64,000 nt of DNA from positions 1 through 64,000 of the forward strand of contig JAKVBZ010000003.1 of NCBI GenBank assembly GCA_022448645.1. Direction: 5' to 3'. Positions within the stretch are counted from its first letter, which is position 1, and the number at the start of each line of letters is the position of its first letter. A program made the position numbers and the translations under genes. Below the pieces are notes generated by a model. That model worked only from the letters and a program-made list of their open reading frames with translations. It did no database searches and was not told the origin of the DNA. Source of the DNA: Pirellulaceae bacterium. GTDB taxonomy: Bacteria > Planctomycetota > Planctomycetia > Pirellulales > Pirellulaceae. This document shows positions 55,558 to 64,000 of the stretch, piece after piece.

Positions 55558-58500
55558 ATGGCGGCAAATCTAGAGCATCATCGAGAAGCTCTGATACGCG
55601 TGCTTGGTTATCTGAATTTCTCTTCAGGTTCTTCAGATCCCCAGTTCTTAACAAGTCTTAACGCGCTTTATCCTGCCGATTTCACGGATTCATTTTCTCC
55701 GTGGCAGGCTGCCGAGGCGTGGAGTTCAGGCGAAGTATTGCGGGACCAAGATCGTGTGGCTAACGATCAAAACTCCCAGGACGCGTCTCCGGTTCTCCGA
55801 CAGCTGCGGTTCGTGCTGGAAGAAGGCTTGCGAGATTTGCGCACCACCGATCCCGCATTCCATGATTCGGTTCAAGCAGAATCTGTTGTTCGACTGGTTT
55901 TTGACGAAATATTGCCTGGGTACCGCCAATACCATCAAGACCTGCTGTTCCATCATGCACCAGAATCTTTATGGCGGCCGTTGATGGTCGGACGTGTTAT
56001 CGAGTCAGTGTTACAACAAGGGTCACCCTGGGACGAGACGGAACGCATCGTGCAGGGTGCCATCACCTATTTGAACGACTATCTCGGCCATCGTCCTGTT
56101 CCCGCATTGGAGTCGAGGAAACTGGAACCGTATGCCCATGAGTGGTCTCGTCCCATTCCTCTTTACATTCATGGTTCGACTGTCAGTGTGGGACGGTACC
56201 AAAAGCTCATCGAACGATGTTTGGATTTGCTCCAGCGCACCGAGGGAGAACTGCTTCGTGCAGCTCACTTTGAATTTTCCCAGCTTCAGGAACTAGCGAT
56301 CGATCCGAGATCCTGTGACTTTGATCATCCTGCATCGAAGCGTCCCAATTATTTGTTTGGCCAGTGGGATGCACATCAGATTGACCAAAGAGGTTATTAT
56401 CACCGCTTCGTTTTACGTGATATCACCCTTGACGCTTTAATGCAGCGCGTTGAAGAAGGCGACCAGGCGCTGAGGGATCAATGGTTGACCGAAGCGGCTA
56501 CCGTGTTGGCTGGTACGATTTTGATGGCGTCCGGGATTAGTGGTTCCGGCCCGGGAGCCCATGATTCGACAACGACACTTGGAAATCTACTACCTCGAAT
56601 TGCCATTTACCGTGACCAATTTTACGACTTTGCTTTGCAGATTTTGGATCATGATCACCGGCAGCGATTGGAACAAGAAGCTGCGGAGCGAAAGCAACCA
56701 TTTGGTGGAGCTCGCCAGGATCTCAATGCTCGCCTGGCTCGTCACCGAGCTTTGCAAGTGCAATACACCCAATTGGCTCAGACTTTTGCGAGGATGGGTT
56801 ACCCAGATGCTGCCGTTCGCCAGACGGCGCTATTGCCTGTTGCCTCGGCTAGGATGTTGTGCCAGATGGACTGTTATCTATTGGATGCGGATCTGCAGAA
56901 CCAACAGGGTGATCTGGCATCTGCCGTGGACCGTGTGAGCCTTGCTGTGCAGACTTTGCACCGGGCTATTGAGTGTGGTGCGGTGGTCGACCCCTGGAAC
57001 ATCCTCGGGTTTGACTCACACTATTCCTTGTTTCCGGCTCCAGACAACAGTGTACACGACGAACGCGTCGATATTTTGATCGAGTTGATGGAACGGATTT
57101 TTTCACTTTATGCCAAAATTTGGAGTGAGGCCGCAGCTGCGAATGATCGAACGGTCAGCGAGCGTATTGCCGTCGAATTCCAACAGCTCGCCAATTGGTG
57201 GCATCAGTTCGCTGTCCATGAAGTGCAGAGCGTTGAGGGAGTCAATGCTCATGAAATGTATGTGGCCGCTGAACGGGCTGCCACGGGGCTCGCACTGTGG
57301 CACGAAGGTGGCGCGGCGACAGGAGATGTACGATTTTGGGCCCCTCATGCGGAAACTTTCCATTCGTCCGAGGCATTCGCCATGGTCGTAGACGCACTTC
57401 TGGACCGCAAAGACCATGTGGCATCGATGTCCCTTCTTGTTTTTTGGCTAAGCCAGGCTGGCCGTGTAGGTTTAGAGCAAGGCGATGTTTCATTTCACGA
57501 GCTGACATTGCGTTGGCTGCGACAAGTAAAGCAGGCGGAGATTCCTGCTGACGAAAAATGGTCGACGATTCAAAAGTTTTTTGACTATTTCGAAGCCAAC
57601 GCTCAAGAGTACTGGAAGGTACCTGACTTTGATTTGGACATGGATGAGCTTCCCGAACATGAGGAAGAATTGACTCTCGATGAGTTTGGTGAAGAACCCG
57701 AAGAGGATGAAGACGAAGATGACCATGGCGGCTTATTTGACGCAGCTTATGAAGAGGTTGTTTATCGGGACAGTACTGATGATGGAATCGAGGGATCCAT
57801 CTTTGACGAAGATCGGACGACCGAAGTCGAGTTAGATGAACAAACTCGTTATCTTTCGGAACGTCTTGGGCTGCTCGAATGCTTGGCCAAGCTTTGGAGA
57901 GTTGCTTGTTACCAACCTGCCGATGATGGATGTTTTACTGACGATCGAACTCAAACGCTTCGACGATGGCTGGACCAACTTCTTGCTAATAGACGTGACT
58001 TGTTGAAATTGATAAACAACGTCCAACGATTTTCGTTGCCCACACCGGCACCTACCCCAGATTCCTTATTGCAGTACGACCGGCATCGTTTGCTTAAAGA
58101 AACGATTCTGGACAAAACGATCTCAACTTCTTTGGCGACATGCGATGCGACTCGTCATGTACTCGCGGCACTCATCAGTTCCGATCCCGAGTTGGCAGTC
58201 CAGATCAAGCCGGACAAGTCGGCACTCTTGGAACGGATTGAAATCGAAGCCGCATACATCACCAGTGCTGTCTTCTCGGATTGTGTCGATGACGTGAAAG
58301 GTCGTTGGGTTTGCTTCCTGCAGGCAATGCGCGATCGAACACTCCTCTACGTACCACTTTCCCGGCATGGCGATCCCAAGAAGATTTTGCGTGCCCGTGT
58401 ACGCCAACATATCGTTACCGATTTGCTCCAATGGCTTCCAAGATTAGGGCAGCTAGAAGAAGCATGTGCGCTTATCGATACAGCACGCCAAATGGAACGC

Positions 58501-59595
58501 AATCATCCTGTTGGAGGTGCTGCGGTCACGGAATTCGATGCGCTGTTTGAGAACGGTTTTCAAGCGATTGTACAATCGATTGTCGAGTCTGCGTCGACAT
58601 GGTCCAGTGACAATCCTAACACCGCAAGCCTGGTGGATGCGTTGGAACCACTCACGCAATCTATGCTCGTTACATGGATGTCGCACAGCCGTACACTGCG
58701 ATTGTCGGTGTTAGAACGTATCTCGGAGGAACAGGAATGGAATAAGTTGGTCGAGTTCATCGGAACCTATGGCGCGGACTTGTTCACACAATCCTTTCTT
58801 GGCCTGGGAAATATTCGAGCCATCTTGCATCAGGGTGTCGGTGAATGGCTGGATCAGTTGGCTGAGGATGGAGCGGAACACGCTTTGGAGTTGATCGATC
58901 AGATCGATCGACATCTCTCGCACGAAGATGCCACCGACCACGTCACACTCGTGTTAGAAGCCATTGTGGAGAATTATGGTGAATACCGTGATTACAACAG
59001 TACGACGACGCAATCGGATCGGGGTGAAATGCTCTTTACACTACTCGATTTTCTCCGCTTGCGTGTCGAGTACGATCGCGTTACATGGAATCTAAAGCCG
59101 GTTTATATTGCACACGATGTGTTGGTCCGCAAGCAGCGGAATGCGGATGCCGAAGTTTGGCGGAGGGCACTCGTGGACCGAACACAGCCCAGGTCCGACG
59201 CCTTCCTGGACAGGTTGCTTGAATTACAACAGCATCATGCCATGCAAATGCCGACGGTGGCCGACCGCCTGAACGGACGCTTCGTTCGGCCCATGATTAT
59301 CGGGCGCTTGTGTGCTCTGGTGCGACCAGCGATGCAAGAGGCCAACCAGAAAGGTGCGAAAACAGCCTTCGATCTGCTGGAGCAGGAAGCTGCAGCGATG
59401 GCACGCGAGCCGGCCGGAGCTGGTCTGGAACTGCCCGATTGGCTAGCCGCAATTGACCAAGAAGTTCGCAATGTGCGAACAGAAATGACTCATCTACAGA
59501 AGAAATCCACTGTCGACTGTCCCATTGCCTTTCGGCAACTCACCTGGGAACAAATCCAACAACAGTTGAGTGAATGGAATGATGCGCAAGAATGA
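55558..59595 (+). CDS. Very large cytoplasmic protein of unknown function
   Basis: This is a 1345-residue protein that I do not recognise. There is no signal peptide or transmembrane segment. It is mostly helical, with charged amphipathic stretches and Trp at conserved-looking spacings in the first 350 residues (FSPWQAAEAWSSGEVL, ALRDQWLTEAATVLAGTI). A central acidic stretch of about 40 residues at ~690-730 (EHEEELTLDEFGEEPEEDEDEDDHGG) separates two large lobes. The second lobe has helical repeats without a TPR or HEAT signature that can be named (e.g. RHVLAALISSDPELAVQ, HALELIDQIDRHLSHEDATDH). A frame of this size with even codon use is certainly a gene. A scaffold role is plausible. It stands alone, with a possible terminator hairpin at 59928-59950. 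Confidence 0.8.
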   Translation: MAANLEHHREALIRVLGYLNFSSGSSDPQFLTSLNALYPADFTDSFSPWQAAEAWSSGEVLRDQDRVANDQNSQDASPVLRQLRFVLEEGLRDLRTTDPAFHDSVQAESVVRLVFDEILPGYRQYHQDLLFHHAPESLWRPLMVGRVIESVLQQGSPWDETERIVQGAITYLNDYLGHRPVPALESRKLEPYAHEWSRPIPLYIHGSTVSVGRYQKLIERCLDLLQRTEGELLRAAHFEFSQLQELAIDPRSCDFDHPASKRPNYLFGQWDAHQIDQRGYYHRFVLRDITLDALMQRVEEGDQALRDQWLTEAATVLAGTILMASGISGSGPGAHDSTTTLGNLLPRIAIYRDQFYDFALQILDHDHRQRLEQEAAERKQPFGGARQDLNARLARHRALQVQYTQLAQTFARMGYPDAAVRQTALLPVASARMLCQMDCYLLDADLQNQQGDLASAVDRVSLAVQTLHRAIECGAVVDPWNILGFDSHYSLFPAPDNSVHDERVDILIELMERIFSLYAKIWSEAAAANDRTVSERIAVEFQQLANWWHQFAVHEVQSVEGVNAHEMYVAAERAATGLALWHEGGAATGDVRFWAPHAETFHSSEAFAMVVDALLDRKDHVASMSLLVFWLSQAGRVGLEQGDVSFHELTLRWLRQVKQAEIPADEKWSTIQKFFDYFEANAQEYWKVPDFDLDMDELPEHEEELTLDEFGEEPEEDEDEDDHGGLFDAAYEEVVYRDSTDDGIEGSIFDEDRTTEVELDEQTRYLSERLGLLECLAKLWRVACYQPADDGCFTDDRTQTLRRWLDQLLANRRDLLKLINNVQRFSLPTPAPTPDSLLQYDRHRLLKETILDKTISTSLATCDATRHVLAALISSDPELAVQIKPDKSALLERIEIEAAYITSAVFSDCVDDVKGRWVCFLQAMRDRTLLYVPLSRHGDPKKILRARVRQHIVTDLLQWLPRLGQLEEACALIDTARQMERNHPVGGAAVTEFDALFENGFQAIVQSIVESASTWSSDNPNTASLVDALEPLTQSMLVTWMSHSRTLRLSVLERISEEQEWNKLVEFIGTYGADLFTQSFLGLGNIRAILHQGVGEWLDQLAEDGAEHALELIDQIDRHLSHEDATDHVTLVLEAIVENYGEYRDYNSTTTQSDRGEMLFTLLDFLRLRVEYDRVTWNLKPVYIAHDVLVRKQRNADAEVWRRALVDRTQPRSDAFLDRLLELQQHHAMQMPTVADRLNGRFVRPMIIGRLCALVRPAMQEANQKGAKTAFDLLEQEAAAMAREPAGAGLELPDWLAAIDQEVRNVRTEMTHLQKKSTVDCPIAFRQLTWEQIQQQLSEWNDAQE

Positions 59596-60058
59596 ACTTT
59601 CTCACGCGGTAGTTGGTGGAATGTTGGGAAAGGTTTGTAACGTGAAGTTTAGTCATATGGCGCATGGAAAGACATGATGGGTTGGCTGTGTTCGGGTTTC
59701 GGTGTTCATTGCAAGTGGCGTTTTAAAAGTACGATCTCTTGATACGTGAGCGAGGGAGATACTGCTTTTCACTTTATCCCTCGTCTATCGGTCTTGGATT
59801 GACAGGAGTTTTTTAAGAGAGGGTAAGGCGCCTGCTGAGCATAAACACATTAGGAATGCCACCCTCATTTGGCTCAGTAAGAGTCTTGCCTTCCTGAATC
59901 CACAGTCCCTTACGCTTCGGCTTACGATCGGAGCGAACTATCGACTCCGAACGCTTTTCAACCTAGCGCATCTAGCAAGTTGAACACAGATACAATTGGG
60001 AGGTTGAAAATCTGTACCATGAAGATCTCACAGTCCACTTGTTGCAAAAGGACGTTGA
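59596..60058. other. 463-base convergent gap with a terminator-like hairpin
   Basis: This region lies between the large unknown gene and hemW, both pointing inward. tcggag (59928-59933) pairs with ctccga (59945-59950) over an 11-base loop, followed on the plus strand by acgcttttc, a possible terminator far (333 bases) from the large gene. No ORF in the gap has a ribosome binding site or recognisable product. Confidence 0.4.
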
Positions 60059-61198
60059 TTATAAGAGATTCGGCCATATCGAATCGCTTACAAGCAATCC
60101 GGCTCTGGTTAAGTGCAGTCGGCCATCTGTAAACGCCAGCATTTTTAATTGCAAAAGTTTGTCTAACTCAGACTCCACCAGCGATTGAATACTGAAACCC
60201 GTTTGCTGTTCGAATTCTTCGCAATGAATTCCCTGTAATCGGCGCAGACCGAAGATCATTCGTTCTCTCGCGGCGGCTTCATCGTCCAAGCACTCTCTTT
60301 CCGCAACCGGGGATTCGCCGTCCAACACGCGCTTTAAGTAGGTCGAGACACTACGATGATTGGTTTCACGGCAGCCGTTTATAAAGCGAGCTGCTCCGGG
60401 TCCCGCTGCATAGAACTCACCACCCGTCCAATACACTTCATTGTGTCGGCAGCGGTGATTGGGCAGAGCAAAATTGGAAACTTCGTAATGTTCGTATCCC
60501 GCCGCAGTCAGGGTATCCATTGCCAATTCATACATTTCACGCTGTGGATCTTCTTCAGGGGGCTGCAACTCACCAAGACGACGACGGCTCCAAAAACGTG
60601 TGCCTTTTTCAAAAGTCAATCCATAGGTCGACACGTGTTGTGGTGCCAATTCAATTGCCTGTTGCAAATCTTCATGCCATGCATCTACCGTTTCGTACGG
60701 TACGCCAAAGATCAGGTCCAGGGAAACGTTGTCGAAGTGTTGGTATGCTATGCGAGCAGCATCCAGGATTTTACTGGGACTATGGTCGCGCTCCAGGATT
60801 TGTAACTTACGAGAATCAAAGGATTGGACGCCCAAGCTAAGTCGAGTGACTCCGAATCGCCGTGCGTCAGCCAGCTTGGTCTCATCGACATCTGCTGGGT
60901 TAGCTTCCACAGAGAATTCGCCGTACGGTTCGAGCTGAAACGCGCGTGTGGTGATTTCCAATAGCTGCCGCCAGGCAGTGGAATGAAGCTGTGTTGGCGT
61001 CCCGCCTCCCACAAAAATCGTTTGAACCGGTTGCGCAGACGGCAGCCAAGAAAGTTCCCGCTCTAAAGCCTCTAGATAAAGTCCGACTAAATCTTGGCGG
61101 CCAGCAGTGACGGTAAAATTACAATACCCACAGCGATGCGCACAGAAAGGAACGTGAATATAGGCCGAACGCGGTTGAACGGATGTCGTCACACCCAT
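60059..61198 (-). CDS. hemW: Radical SAM heme chaperone HemW
   Basis: HemW is a radical SAM protein related to coproporphyrinogen dehydrogenase; it binds heme and inserts it into respiratory enzymes, and does not act as a HemN oxidase. It has 379 residues. The cluster motif CAHRCGYCNF (CxxxCxxC) lies near residue 18 after HVPFC-type AYIHVPFC. Also seen: TIFVGGGTPTQL, EFSVEANPADVDETKL, RLSLGVQSFD, VSLDLIFGVPYET and VSTYGLTFEKGT. The N-terminal extension typical of HemN is missing, supporting HemW. Its ATG overlaps the end of the RNase Z-like gene by 10 bases, so translation is coupled. Confidence 0.93.
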   Translation of the reverse strand: MGVTTSVQPRSAYIHVPFCAHRCGYCNFTVTAGRQDLVGLYLEALERELSWLPSAQPVQTIFVGGGTPTQLHSTAWRQLLEITTRAFQLEPYGEFSVEANPADVDETKLADARRFGVTRLSLGVQSFDSRKLQILERDHSPSKILDAARIAYQHFDNVSLDLIFGVPYETVDAWHEDLQQAIELAPQHVSTYGLTFEKGTRFWSRRRLGELQPPEEDPQREMYELAMDTLTAAGYEHYEVSNFALPNHRCRHNEVYWTGGEFYAAGPGAARFINGCRETNHRSVSTYLKRVLDGESPVAERECLDDEAAARERMIFGLRRLQGIHCEEFEQQTGFSIQSLVESELDKLLQLKMLAFTDGRLHLTRAGLLVSDSIWPNLL

Positions 61199-62028
61199 AG
61201 ATGCAATCGCTTGTCAAACAGATCAGGCACAGCTTTCTCTATAATCTGGCGAAGTTGCCGTACATGATAGCGGGTGCTGAAATGAGAAGCGATGATCAAT
61301 TGATTTTTGAATCGTTCACGTCGAGCCAACAAGTCGTCCAAATGAATGTGCCCCATCTTGTGGATCTTCTCTTTGCGATGTTGTGGAGAAACGAAGGTTA
61401 ATTCTGTGATCAATACGTCTGCTTCGTACATCGTAGGGCAGAGATCCAATCCTTCAGGACTGCTATCTCCCAAATAGGCTAGTCGAGGGTGACGGTGTTC
61501 TTCGCTGACCTCTGTCCCATTCAATCTCAGATCCCGAATCTGGCTCCCTGTCAGTTCTTGGTATTCCTGCTTGAGTTTTCTCCGACGTTCCCAAACGATA
61601 AATCCCAATGATGGCACCGTGTGTTTGGTGGCGCTGACGGTTACCACCAATTCACGTGAGAGTTCAATTTCCTGACCAGCGGTGATTCCGATAATGTCAC
61701 AGGGGAGACGTCCCCGGTCCAGTCGACTGAAGGTTTGCAAAACACGATTGGCAAGATCCACTGCGTGTTCTGGAAGGTAAATTTTCGGAGGGTCCATTTT
61801 CATCATGCGGCGGCGGGCCACATATACTGGCAAGGCGGCAATATGGTCCAAATGCGTATGGGAAATGAACCAAGTGGGTGTTCCCATGAAGGACCAAGGT
61901 TGTGCTCCGAGGTCAAAACCTATTTTCCATTCGGGGATACGCCAATACGTCTGAACCGCGGCGCGCGAGTATCCCTCAATGGTTATGTCTTGGTACTTGA
62001 GCTGCTTGACTGGCAGATTATTCAGCAT
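61189..62028 (-). CDS. RNase Z-like metallo-beta-lactamase fold hydrolase
   Basis: This is a 279-residue protein of the MBL superfamily closest to tRNase Z/ElaC. Motif HTHLDH binds the two zinc ions, FDLGAQPWSF and a later LAYLGDSS hold further ligands, and the end has ASHFSTRYH with the H-F-S-x-R-Y signature of 3'-tRNA processing enzymes and GHIHLDDLL before it. The length and motif order favour a short-form RNase Z-like enzyme, but the exosite arm typical of true tRNase Z is not evident, so its substrate is uncertain. ATG 62028 is preferred; an in-frame TTG at 62079 would add 17 residues. It lies between scpA (164 bases upstream) and hemW (10-base overlap). Confidence 0.82.
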   Translation of the reverse strand: MLNNLPVKQLKYQDITIEGYSRAAVQTYWRIPEWKIGFDLGAQPWSFMGTPTWFISHTHLDHIAALPVYVARRRMMKMDPPKIYLPEHAVDLANRVLQTFSRLDRGRLPCDIIGITAGQEIELSRELVVTVSATKHTVPSLGFIVWERRRKLKQEYQELTGSQIRDLRLNGTEVSEEHRHPRLAYLGDSSPEGLDLCPTMYEADVLITELTFVSPQHRKEKIHKMGHIHLDDLLARRERFKNQLIIASHFSTRYHVRQLRQIIEKAVPDLFDKRLHLWV

Positions 62029-62192
62029 AGGTACTGAACAGTGTAGAAACACACGGTCTGGAGACAAAGGGTTCTTCAAAAAGGTGAAGAGTAAAAAACA
62101 GGTCTGACACTGGTTAGCGAATCAACCACTGCCAACCAACATGTTACCCAATCACGCATGCTCTCAGGGCCACGTACGGGATAGTGCACCCA

Positions 62193-63005
62193 CTAAGAGG
62201 AATCGGGCTGATTGTTGTCTGGATAAGTGGCAGGTTCTTGAGACTTGTTATCGTACTGGTCAATCGCTTCGGCGTCCATGGATGTGCCAAATTCATTGCC
62301 CGGCATGATCCAGATTTCTCCGTGCAATTCCTGTTGCTCGGCTTTCACGTGTCGATGACGTACCAATTCTAAAATGGCCAAAAACACTCCAATGAGCGCC
62401 GACTTGTGCATGCCAGTTGAAAATAAATCGGAAATCGTTACTCGACCGCCGTTTTGCAGCTGTTTTTCAATTTGCGACATGTAATCTTCAATTGGCGTTT
62501 CGTCGTAAACGATGTTCGCCGGACGTACCAATTCTTGTTCACGCAGCAACCGCCCAAAAGCACTCACTAAATCCCACAACTCGACGTGCTGGATCGGCTG
62601 GTCGGCCAAGTCTCGTCGCTGAGGCGGAATATCGGACGTCAACCGCGAATAATGCATTTGCCAATGACGACTCTGTTCCTCGAGCATGCTGGCCGCGTCC
62701 CGATATTTTTTATATTCGAGCAGACGCTGGACTAATTCTTCTCTAGGATCATCCACGTCACCGCCTTCTTCGTCCGCACGTGGAAGCACTAACTGTGATT
62801 TGATTTCGACGAGAGTGCTGGCCATTTCTAAAAAATCGCCCACTGTGTTAACGTCCAATTGTTCAAGGACCGACAGGTGCTCCAAGTATTGGTCTGTGAT
62901 CTGGGCAATCGGAATGTCCAGAATGTCTACTTCGTGCTTTCGTACCAAGTACAGAAGTAGATCGAGAGGACCACGGAAAAGGTCTAGATTGACACGAAAA
63001 GACAA
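62193..63005 (-). CDS. scpA: Segregation and condensation protein A
   Basis: ScpA is the kleisin that bridges the SMC heads and ScpB in the condensin complex. It has 270 residues with a TTG start at 63005, chosen because aggaga sits 6 bases upstream on the coding strand; a second TTG at 63026 would add 7 residues without such a site. The start leads directly into the family opening FRVNLDLFRGPLDLLLYLVRKHEVDI. Also seen: LEMASTLVEIKSQLVLPR, EELVQRLLEYKKYRDAASMLEE and a C-terminal winged helix (VTISDLFSTGMHKSALIGVFLAILELVRH) that clips onto an SMC head. First gene of a minus-strand unit with the RNase Z-like and hemW genes. Its partner scpB is 46 kb away. Confidence 0.93.
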   Translation of the reverse strand: MSFRVNLDLFRGPLDLLLYLVRKHEVDILDIPIAQITDQYLEHLSVLEQLDVNTVGDFLEMASTLVEIKSQLVLPRADEEGGDVDDPREELVQRLLEYKKYRDAASMLEEQSRHWQMHYSRLTSDIPPQRRDLADQPIQHVELWDLVSAFGRLLREQELVRPANIVYDETPIEDYMSQIEKQLQNGGRVTISDLFSTGMHKSALIGVFLAILELVRHRHVKAEQQELHGEIWIMPGNEFGTSMDAEAIDQYDNKSQEPATYPDNNQPDSS

Positions 63006-63326
63006 CTTAATTCTCTCCTGGTCCAATCATGGCATGGATCGTTACAGCAAGCCGGAATGAACAAATGTGTGAAGTTCGTCGTGGGTATCAAGCTGGCGAC
63101 CTCTTCCGTCTGCATCCAGCATTCCTTTGCCTCCATGGCTGTTTCATTGGCAAAGGTTGTGCCTCGACCGAACATTCACTCAGATTAGCAATTCTTGTCG
63201 ATCCCCGCCAGATAACATTTTTGGATAAGATGTAACCGACAGGCCCTAACGTATTGATTGAGAAAGAGCGGATTTACGACGTGGGTCAGCTAGGAACCAA
63301 ACCTATCCACCAAGGAATTCAAGGGT
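63006..63326. other. 321-base divergent region between scpA and mazG-like gene
   Basis: No supported gene. A 68-codon plus-strand ORF (63029-63235) is open but lacks a ribosome binding site and recognisable composition. The left end carries the scpA ribosome binding site (63011-63016, complement). Promoters for both flanking genes must lie here, but no clear hexamers were found. caaggaattcaaggg precedes the mazG-like ATG. Confidence 0.4.
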
Positions 63327-63692
63327 ATGACTGACCAACAAACAACGATTGCCGACCTGCGTCTGTTAATACAAACATTTGTCGATGCACGCGACTGGCA
63401 GCAGTTTCATTCACCGAAGAATTTAAGTATGGCTCTTGCCATCGAGGCAGCCGAACTTATGGAGCACTTCCAGTGGATCTCTATGGATGCATCATGTGAA
63501 ATCAAAGATGATCCAGTTCGTCAAGCTGCCGTTGGGGAAGAATTGGCCGATGTGATTGCCTATGCGCTGGCAATGGCAAACGTGTTGGGCCTGGATGTTT
63601 CGGATACGGTATCACGAAAAATGCAAAAAAATGCCATCAAGTATCCGGCCGAAGAATTCCGCGGGCGTTTCGGTTCCCAACCGGAATACTAA
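63327..63692 (+). CDS. MazG-like nucleotide pyrophosphohydrolase
   Basis: This is a 121-residue all-alpha nucleoside triphosphate pyrophosphohydrolase of the dCTP pyrophosphatase (XTP3/MazG-like) type, which removes non-canonical or excess nucleotides as house-cleaning. Mg-binding acidic motif: AIEAAELMEHFQW (ExxE) and later GEELADVIAYALAMANVLG (ExxD). The length and the FHSPKNLSMALAIEAAELME opening match the family well. Start ATG 63327. Converges with the next gene 10 bases on. The preferred nucleotide is not predictable. Confidence 0.88.
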   Translation: MTDQQTTIADLRLLIQTFVDARDWQQFHSPKNLSMALAIEAAELMEHFQWISMDASCEIKDDPVRQAAVGEELADVIAYALAMANVLGLDVSDTVSRKMQKNAIKYPAEEFRGRFGSQPEY

Positions 63693-63702
63693 GGCGTGCC
63701 GG

Positions 63703-64000
63703 TTATCGTGTGGTGGAAGACCGGCCATTGGCGGCTAGTCGTTCGACTCCCCAAGCAATTCCGATCCATCCGTCTTCCACAGCGAACTCCTGAATTCCCA
63801 GATCTTGAACACGCTGATCGTTCGCCAATTTGGTTCGTAGGATGGTCAGTGGTCTCTTGCGAGAAAAGACATTGCTAAAGATGCTACGCAGGGCGACCTG
63901 ATCACTGAAACTGAGTTTGTGGCCTGTCAACCGAATGCTTTCGTCTCGAATAAGTGGTGCGTTGACGGACGACACATCGGGCGCATATTCACCTGTCACG
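63703..64000 (-). CDS. C-terminal fragment of an unknown protein, cut by window edge
   Basis: The frame is open from the stop at 63703-63705 to the right edge, so this is the last ~98 residues of a longer gene. Segments such as GHKLSFSDQVALRSIFSNVFSRKRPLTILR and a tail ending GVERLAANGRSSTTR look coding, but I do not recognise a family. The segment might be the end of a membrane-associated or beta-rich protein, judging from alternating polar and hydrophobic residues (IQEFAVEDGWIGIAWGVERL). Nothing more can be said without the upstream part. Confidence 0.6.
   Translation of the reverse strand, partial: VTGEYAPDVSSVNAPLIRDESIRLTGHKLSFSDQVALRSIFSNVFSRKRPLTILRTKLANDQRVQDLGIQEFAVEDGWIGIAWGVERLAANGRSSTTR

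Noticed and set aside
63029..63235. 68-codon plus-strand ORF between scpA and the mazG-like gene
   Set aside because: No ribosome binding site, Cys/His/Arg-mixed composition without motif; overlaps the scpA leader.

Overview
The window reads as a stretch of chromosome from a member of the Planctomycetota, most likely a Pirellulales-type organism. The inference rests on several lineage-typical features seen together: a DUF1559 pseudopilin, PEP-CTERM proteins with dockerin-like EF-hands, two BBP7-type outer-membrane barrels, the Planctomycetes/Chlamydiae/Verrucomicrobia small basic protein, two GroEL genes around one groES, Hanks-type kinases (one with DLG in place of DFG), large TPR/HEAT proteins of unknown role, and a tandem-fused UvrA. 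No rRNA, tRNA, CRISPR array, insertion sequence or prophage was recognised.

Layout. 0-6.1 kb is a protein-quality-control block: groEL (cut by the left edge), groES, groEL2, then dnaJ-grpE-fmdB-yacG. 6.1-12.4 kb holds a membrane protein, a class II aldolase, a large DUF11 envelope protein on the minus strand, an HpcH/HpaI aldolase and a small zinc-ribbon membrane protein. 12.9-19.9 kb carries a secreted unknown, a D-tagatose 3-epimerase-like protein, scpB, rpe, a histidine-phosphatase homologue that has lost its catalytic residues, accD, a kinase with a tyrosine-kinase-like catalytic loop and the small basic protein. 20-29 kb has a HEAT-repeat protein, ilvB (minus) with a hairpin-rich upstream region, a membrane-anchored kinase, a TPR protein, fxsA and an unknown protein.

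29.7-34.3 kb is the most accessory-looking part. A textbook TTGACA-17-TATAAT promoter precedes a His/Cys-rich exported protein, followed by a DUF1559 pseudopilin and two PEP-CTERM proteins that share an N-terminal domain I cannot assign. 34.4-47.5 kb is minus-strand housekeeping: transaldolase and acyltransferase, then SEC-C/TPR protein, ribD and the giant uvrA, whose C-terminal extension is itself an internal repeat. 47.9-59.6 kb has two BBP7 barrels in tandem, a Tat-exported DUF3500 protein, an RbsD/FucU mutarotase, a PQQ-type propeller protein with an acidic EDPFG tail, and a 1345-residue unknown. 60-64 kb has scpA, an RNase Z-like hydrolase and hemW as one minus-strand unit, a MazG-like pyrophosphohydrolase and a gene cut by the right edge.

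Genes that probably work together: the chaperone set; scpA and scpB (condensin partners encoded 46 kb apart); the pseudopilin and PEP-CTERM proteins at the cell surface; and the two BBP7 barrels in the outer membrane. Start codons were set from Shine-Dalgarno spacing and family length. Three genes (ilvB, transaldolase, scpA) are best explained by TTG starts. All functional assignments come from motifs read by eye; no database search was run.
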